This document shows positions 13,491-16,894 of a stretch of DNA of 16,894 nucleotides, in pieces (within the stretch, counting starts at the first letter, position 1; each line of letters begins with the position of its first letter). Made by a program: the position numbers and the translations under genes. The stretch covers positions 1 through 16,894 of the forward strand of contig JAUYIW010000050.1 of assembly GCA_030688135.1 (NCBI GenBank), given 5' to 3'. The stretch comes from Candidatus Uhrbacteria bacterium. Lineage in GTDB: Bacteria > Patescibacteriota > Patescibacteriia > UBA9934. Below the pieces are notes generated by a model that had not been told where the DNA came from, did no database searches, and saw only the letters and a list, made by a program, of their open reading frames with translations.

Positions 13491-14744
13491 TCAGTTTTGC
13501 GCAGCGTGAGTGCCAGCAATCCAACCCGTTGTCCAGCAAAGTTGGAGAGAAAATCCGCCGGATGGTCTGCTAATATTCAAAGTATCACCAATCAAATAAA
13601 GATTTGAGAATAGTCGTGAAGTCATACTTTTAAAATCAACCTCTTTTGGAGCAACTCCCCCGTCTGCCACAATCGACCACTCAAATCCCATTGTGCCGTT
13701 AATTGGAAATCGCAGATCTTTAAGAGTGCGGACAAGTATTTTTCTCTGCTCCTTTGTAATTGAATGCACTGGCGTATCTCCATTTGGAACCTTTGGAAGT
13801 TCAAGAATAACTTCACTAAGCTTTTTTTGAAGCAATTCTTTTAGAGCGGTTTTTAACTGTTTATTCTTGTGCTGTTCAAAAAGATCTAATAGCAACGAAT
13901 CCATGCTTCCAAGATCATAATCTGGAAAAAGATCGACCGATGCTATAACAGTGCCTTTCTTTAAAAGCTTCTTAACCTCATGAGCTGAGTTGATGACTAG
14001 CGGACCTGATATTCCAAAGTGAGTAAACAAAAGTCGTCCACGTTTTTTAAGTTTAGTTTTCTCGTTTTGAATAAATCTAAGCTCCATGTCTTCCACTGTT
14101 GTGCCAAGTAAACTATGAACCCATTTTGAAGACGTACGAAGCGGCGCCATGTCCGGATCAGGCTCTTTTACTGAATGACCAATGAATGCAAGCGCAGAAA
14201 GCCCCTCGCCAGTTGAGCCGGTTTCGGGAGCAGCAAGTCCACCTGTGGCAATAATTATGCGTGATGCATAAAATGTTCCCGAAGATGTTTTTACTCCTGT
14301 TAGCAAACCATCCTTAATAACAAATGAAATAAACGCAGTGTTTAACTTTACTTTTACATTTCCACTCTCGCTAACATATTTGCGAAGCACCTCGCAAACA
14401 TCCTCGGCTTTTTCAGACTTTGGAAAAGCTCGATTCCTATCCTCAACAACAAGCGGAAGTCCACGACGCTCAAAAAATTCAAAAGTACTATCTACATTAA
14501 ATTGTGAAAATGGTGAAAAAAGAAATTGTTTTGATTCTGGAAAGTTATCAAGGAAAAGATGATTGTTGCGCTCGGCATTTGTAATGTTGCAACGTCTGCC
14601 ACCGGTTATACTTAGCTTCTTTCCAAGTCTGTCATTTTTTTCAATCAAAAGAACACGCGAGCCAAGTTCACCGGCGCGTCCGGCTGCCATCATACCGGCA
14701 GGACCGCCACCTAAAACAATAATATCGAAGATTTCTTTTTTCAT
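13491..14744 (-). CDS. BaiN/HI0933-type NAD(P)/FAD-dependent oxidoreductase
   Basis: Flavoprotein of 417 residues, typical of the HI0933-like (YhiN/BaiN) family. The N-terminal dinucleotide-binding motif is IIVLGGGPAGMMAAGRAGEL (8-27) with Glu 35 at the end of strand 2, then GKKLSITGGRRCNITN (41-56), a family signature. A second FAD contact is IIIATGGLAAPETGS. The C-terminus GDTLNISRPSGGFSLQLCW followed by TTGW closes the fold in the usual way. The substrate is unknown for most members; a reductive role on unsaturated compounds is known only for the gut bile-acid relative. Cytosolic, no signal peptide. It ends in TGA, showing that UGA is read as stop here. First gene of a pair with the PIF1-like helicase. 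Confidence 0.93.
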   Translation of the reverse strand: MKKEIFDIIVLGGGPAGMMAAGRAGELGSRVLLIEKNDRLGKKLSITGGRRCNITNAERNNHLFLDNFPESKQFLFSPFSQFNVDSTFEFFERRGLPLVVEDRNRAFPKSEKAEDVCEVLRKYVSESGNVKVKLNTAFISFVIKDGLLTGVKTSSGTFYASRIIIATGGLAAPETGSTGEGLSALAFIGHSVKEPDPDMAPLRTSSKWVHSLLGTTVEDMELRFIQNEKTKLKKRGRLLFTHFGISGPLVINSAHEVKKLLKKGTVIASVDLFPDYDLGSMDSLLLDLFEQHKNKQLKTALKELLQKKLSEVILELPKVPNGDTPVHSITKEQRKILVRTLKDLRFPINGTMGFEWSIVADGGVAPKEVDFKSMTSRLFSNLYLIGDTLNISRPSGGFSLQLCWTTGWIAGTHAAQN

Positions 14745-14779
14745 ATGCCCACTATGGCAGATTATGCAGAAAATTCAAG

Positions 14780-14801
14780 CTTGATTTTAAAAATATATAA
14801 T
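14780..14801 (+). promoter_or_regulatory. Candidate promoter of the charged coiled-coil gene
   Basis: TATAAT (14796-14801) with a poor -35 region in an A+T-rich intergenic stretch shared with the divergent flavoprotein gene; TACAAT at 14808-14813 is an alternative. Confidence 0.35.
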
Positions 14802-14840
14802 AACTGCTACAATTAAACTTGTAATAATAACAACTTTAAT

Positions 14841-15257
14841 ATGCTAGATTTTCTTAGAAGACCATCACCGGAAGAAATGCAAAATCGCCCACCTGGTCAA
14901 GAATCAAGACCACCCTTTGGTTTTGAAAGTGATGAAGTTCGCGCAAAAAGGGCTAGAGAAAAAAGATCCGAGAGAGAAACATCTCCTAAGTTAAGAGGCG
15001 GAGAAGGGTTGCGGTTGATGGGCTTGAACCAAACTGAGAAAACGCCAGATATTGGCAAGCTCACTGGAAGAGAAATAGAAATTCAGGATCTAGAGCAAAC
15101 CTTAATAGAAAATCAAAGAGCTTTAGCAAAAATGGATGAAAGAAATCCAGCCTACGAAAGAACACAGAAAAAGGGCGAGCAAATAAAGACTCGTATTCGA
15201 GTACTACAAGTACAACAAGATCCGTATAACCAAGACGAGCAAAGACAAGCTGGTTAA
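14841..15257 (+). CDS. Charged, partly coiled-coil protein, unknown function
   Basis: The 138 residues fall into a Pro/Arg-rich disordered first half (LRRPSPEEMQNRPPGQESRPP, then AKRAREKRSERETSPKLRGG) and a helical second half, about residues 75-130 (REIEIQDLEQTLIENQRALA and QKKGEQIKTRIRVLQVQQ), with heptad-like spacing. No enzyme motif, signal peptide or membrane segment. No ribosome binding site, as in the housekeeping genes. Its stop TAA is immediately followed by the complement of the rlmN stop, so the two converge with no gap and no terminator between them. Family not recognised. Confidence 0.8.
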   Translation: MLDFLRRPSPEEMQNRPPGQESRPPFGFESDEVRAKRAREKRSERETSPKLRGGEGLRLMGLNQTEKTPDIGKLTGREIEIQDLEQTLIENQRALAKMDERNPAYERTQKKGEQIKTRIRVLQVQQDPYNQDEQRQAG

Positions 15258-16298
15258 TTAAGACTCCATTTTTATAAGCTGTCCACAAGCTGCAGCAATG
15301 TCTTCGCCTTGTGTTTTTCGAACAGTAGTTGTTACACCATGTTTTTCAAGAACCTCATGAAACTCTATTATTGATTCTTTTGTGCTACTTTGAAAACCAC
15401 AATCAGTAAAGTTGTACGGAATCAGATTGACGCGTATATCCCCAATTGAATTTGAAAAATTTGCAAGCAACCTTGCATCGTTTGGAGAATCATTTACACC
15501 TCTTAACATTACATACTCAAATGTAAGATGATGCCTTCTATTTCCAAAACGCTTTAAATATCTTTTACTCCAATCTGCTAGCTTAGGCAAAAAGTCATCG
15601 TAAGAAGTTGGAACAATCTCTTTTCGAATTTCCCTGTCTGCGCTATGAAGCGAAATTGCCATACGAACATGAGGCCAGTCGGGATCGTTTAAAAGCATTT
15701 CCAACCGTGGGAGTACTCCAACAGTTGAAACTGTAACGTGCGTTTCACCAATATCGGTATTTCTAAAAATACTTTGAAGACTAAGCTTAACATTTTCATA
15801 ATTTGCCATGGGTTCGCCCATTCCCATGTAAACAATGTTGCTAATAAGCTGAGGAAGTTCAGGACGGCCGGCAAGATACGTTTGCCAAATTCTGTACTGA
15901 TCAACAATCTCTTCTGCTTCTAGATTTCTAGTTAGTCCCATTTTTCCGGTTGCGCAAAACCCGCATCTCATAGCGCAACCTATTTGCGAGGATACGCAAA
16001 TTGTAAAATGTCCTCGTGGGTTTTTCATTAATACGGTTTCTATTTCTTCCCCTGAAGCAACTTGAGCGATCGCCTTAAAAGTATCGCCAGCGCCATTTGC
16101 ATAAATATTTTCAACTTTTAATGAACTGAAAGGAACTTCCTTGTTTAGAATTTCACGCATTAGCGCAGGTAGTGTTGAAATATCATCCCAACATTTTACC
16201 TCTTTTTGAAACATAGCAGTTTCAATTTGCTTTAAACGAAAATCAGGCTCTTTTGGAAAAAGCGATGCGATTTTGGATTTTCGGTTTTCGTAACCCAT
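15258..16298 (-). CDS. rlmN: Dual-specificity RNA methyltransferase RlmN
   Basis: Radical-SAM enzyme adding a methyl group to C2 of A2503 in 23S rRNA and, in E. coli, A37 of some tRNAs. 346 residues, normal family length. The N-terminal accessory domain is followed by the iron-sulfur motif CAMRCGFC (Cys 108, 112, 115), with the preceding Cys 101 and the C-terminal Cys 338 in DIAAACGQL as the conserved methyl-handling pair (E. coli Cys 118 and Cys 355). MGMGEPMANY (158-167) and SLHSA (216-220) complete the SAM site. Transcribed from TTGACA-N17-TAGATT with a short leader of about 16 nt and no Shine-Dalgarno sequence. Confidence 0.98.
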   Translation of the reverse strand: MGYENRKSKIASLFPKEPDFRLKQIETAMFQKEVKCWDDISTLPALMREILNKEVPFSSLKVENIYANGAGDTFKAIAQVASGEEIETVLMKNPRGHFTICVSSQIGCAMRCGFCATGKMGLTRNLEAEEIVDQYRIWQTYLAGRPELPQLISNIVYMGMGEPMANYENVKLSLQSIFRNTDIGETHVTVSTVGVLPRLEMLLNDPDWPHVRMAISLHSADREIRKEIVPTSYDDFLPKLADWSKRYLKRFGNRRHHLTFEYVMLRGVNDSPNDARLLANFSNSIGDIRVNLIPYNFTDCGFQSSTKESIIEFHEVLEKHGVTTTVRKTQGEDIAAACGQLIKMES

Positions 16299-16321
16299 GC
16301 AGATATTATTACTAAGGCTTT

Positions 16322-16350
16322 AATCTACGCCAAAAATAGCTATTTGTCAA
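16322..16350 (-). promoter_or_regulatory. rlmN promoter
   Basis: On the minus strand TTGACA (16345-16350) and TAGATT (16322-16327), 17-bp spacer; back to back with the RNA promoter at 16371. Confidence 0.8.
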
Positions 16351-16370
16351 CATTAACCGAGATGCCCCAC

Positions 16371-16399
16371 TTGACAATCTGCCTGGATTCGGCTAAGGT
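16371..16399 (+). promoter_or_regulatory. TTGACA-N17-TAAGGT promoter of the putative RNA gene
   Basis: TTGACA (16371-16376), 17-bp spacer, TAAGGT (16394-16399), preceding GC-rich non-coding sequence. The same -35/-10 pair serves the orphan genes starting at 4246 and 6640. Confidence 0.75.
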
Positions 16400-16628
16400 T
16401 TACATAGATCTTTTAAGAATTCGTGCCTGAGAAAAACATCCCCGAAAAAACAGGGAAAAAGATGTTTTTCTTATCTATAGGCACAAACAAACCCGGTGGC
16501 TTGCAACAGAGCCACCTAGCACAAGGCTACCAAGCCTTGTGTATGCCCCGTAGCGGGTGCCGTGTGCCGGAAACGGCATAATGAAGCCGGTTGGCCACAA
16601 GCCTGCCGGAAAGTCCCACCCTCCTCTT

Positions 16629-16668
16629 GGTCGAGACCCCTCCCCAAGAGGAACCAGGGGTACGCTAC
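16629..16668. repeat. 40-bp direct repeat, copy 1
   Basis: Begins GGTCGAGACCCC and ends GGGGTACGCTAC; identical to 16700-16739. Within it ACCCCT can pair with AGGGGT. In this copy only, upstream CCTCTTGG can instead pair with the internal CCAAGAGG, giving two competing folds. Confidence 0.95.
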
Positions 16669-16699
16669 ATGCAGGAAAACAACTAGTTTTCGTGCCTCA

Positions 16700-16739
16700 G
16701 GTCGAGACCCCTCCCCAAGAGGAACCAGGGGTACGCTAC
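16700..16739. repeat. 40-bp direct repeat, copy 2
   Basis: Exact copy of 16629-16668 after a 31-nt spacer that forms its own small hairpin. It lacks the upstream CCTCTTGG partner, so only the ACCCCT/AGGGGT fold is available. Confidence 0.95.
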
Positions 16740-16753
16740 TACCGGATACTATG

Positions 16754-16784
16754 CCCGATCGCCACACGCGGTCGGGTGATTTTT
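16754..16784 (+). terminator. Terminator of the putative RNA
   Basis: CCCGATCGC (16754-16762) pairs with GCGGTCGGG (16768-16776) around CACAC, followed by TGATTTTT. Confidence 0.85.
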
Positions 16785-16894
16785 ATAGGATTGTGGTCAC
16801 AAAATACCAACACCTGGGGTTGGTAATGGTTTGTCAACGCTAGATGTTGGTAAAACGTAGTGCAACCTTGAATGTTGTTATTCACGCTGCGTCA
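16785..16894. other. Window end, no gene seen
   Basis: About 110 bp with an ACCAAC/GTTGGT hairpin and several further TTGG-containing stretches, but no ORF or promoter I can support. A feature may continue beyond the window. Confidence 0.3.

Larger units (their letters stand above)
16406..16784 (+). ncRNA. Putative structured non-coding RNA of about 380 nt, unknown class
   Basis: A promoter, a series of stable hairpins and a strong terminator bound a stretch with no credible ORF. Stems include GAAAAACATC/GATGTTTTTC closed by GTGCCT/AGGCAC (16423-16484); GGTGGCT/AGCCACC (16495-16516); CACAAGGCT/AGCCTTGTG with an ACCA loop (16520-16541); TGCCG-GAAA-CGGCA with a GNRA tetraloop (16565-16578); CCTCTTGG/CCAAGAGG (16623-16651); GAAAAC/GTTTTC (16675-16691). 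Two exact 40-nt repeats lie 71 nt apart. Because 71 is not a multiple of three, the repeats would be read in different frames, which argues against coding. I could not match it to RNase P RNA, tmRNA, 6S or SRP RNA. Confidence 0.6.

Noticed and set aside
16629..16739. Two-unit CRISPR array (40-bp repeat, 31-bp spacer)
   Set aside because: Only two repeats, no cas genes or leader, the spacer forms its own hairpin, and the repeats lie inside a larger structured transcript.
16406..16784. RNase P RNA, because of GCAACAGAG at 16503-16511 and GGAAAGTCC at 16608-16616
   Set aside because: Both motifs occur in RNase P RNA, but here they are in the wrong order, and the closing ACAGAA...CCGGCTTA region and the P4 pairing are missing.
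16516..16843. Overlapping ORFs on both strands (16516-16767 minus, 16557-16826 and 16562-16843 plus)
   Set aside because: The exact 40-nt repeats are read in different frames, composition is low-complexity Pro/Arg/Gly, and the region is explained by RNA hairpins.

Overview
The window looks like chromosomal DNA from an AT-rich, small-genome bacterium, most likely Candidatus Patescibacteria (CPR), Parcubacteria-like. This is an inference from style, not a database match. The signs are a housekeeping set that largely lacks Shine-Dalgarno sequences, short monocistronic or 2-3 gene units, a PIF1-type helicase, a stand-alone GIY-YIG remnant beside a tRNA, a tyrosine recombinase remnant ending in the HPLN form I associate with such genomes, and many orphan ORFs. 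UGA is a normal stop: it ends the BaiN-like flavoprotein gene and several orphan genes, so genetic code 11 fits.

Layout. 1-1130: a two-helix membrane peptide gene (minus), a tRNA-Tyr fragment split by a double-hairpin palindrome, a GIY-YIG pseudogene, intact tRNA-Tyr(GUA) and two terminator-like hairpins. 1130-2490: a small broken ORF (minus) and a GC-rich orphan Cys-rich gene (plus). 2490-3850: a tyrosine recombinase remnant, 130-bp tandem repeats made of tRNA-Thr 3' halves plus the same palindrome family, intact tRNA-Thr(GGU), and about 670 bp of decayed repeats. 3890-6420: an orphan gene, then a minus-strand run of P-loop kinase, cupin and cyclopropane-fatty-acid synthase. 6492-8266: a 1.8-kb segment bounded by a perfect 28-bp inverted repeat, holding two convergent genes, one with a possible nuclease-fold D...QxK motif. 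8300-12020: an orphan gene, TypA/BipA, a Nudix hydrolase and another orphan gene. 12030-16300: PIF1-like helicase, BaiN/HI0933-type flavoprotein, a charged coiled-coil protein and RlmN. 16370-16790: a promoter-to-terminator unit with no plausible ORF, probably a structured RNA of about 380 nt containing two exact 40-nt repeats.

Two gene populations are interleaved. The housekeeping genes (TypA, RlmN, Cfa, cupin, kinase, Nudix, PIF1, BaiN) have no or poor ribosome binding sites. The orphan genes (starts at 358, 1580, 4246, 6640, 8381 and 11685) mostly have strong ones, near-consensus promoters with 17-bp spacers and, in most cases, strong terminators, four of them nested double hairpins. Three units, including the RNA, share TTGACA-N17-TAAGGT. 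The orphan genes read as self-contained imported cassettes. The tRNA-fragment and palindrome regions read as scars of repeated insertion at tRNA genes.
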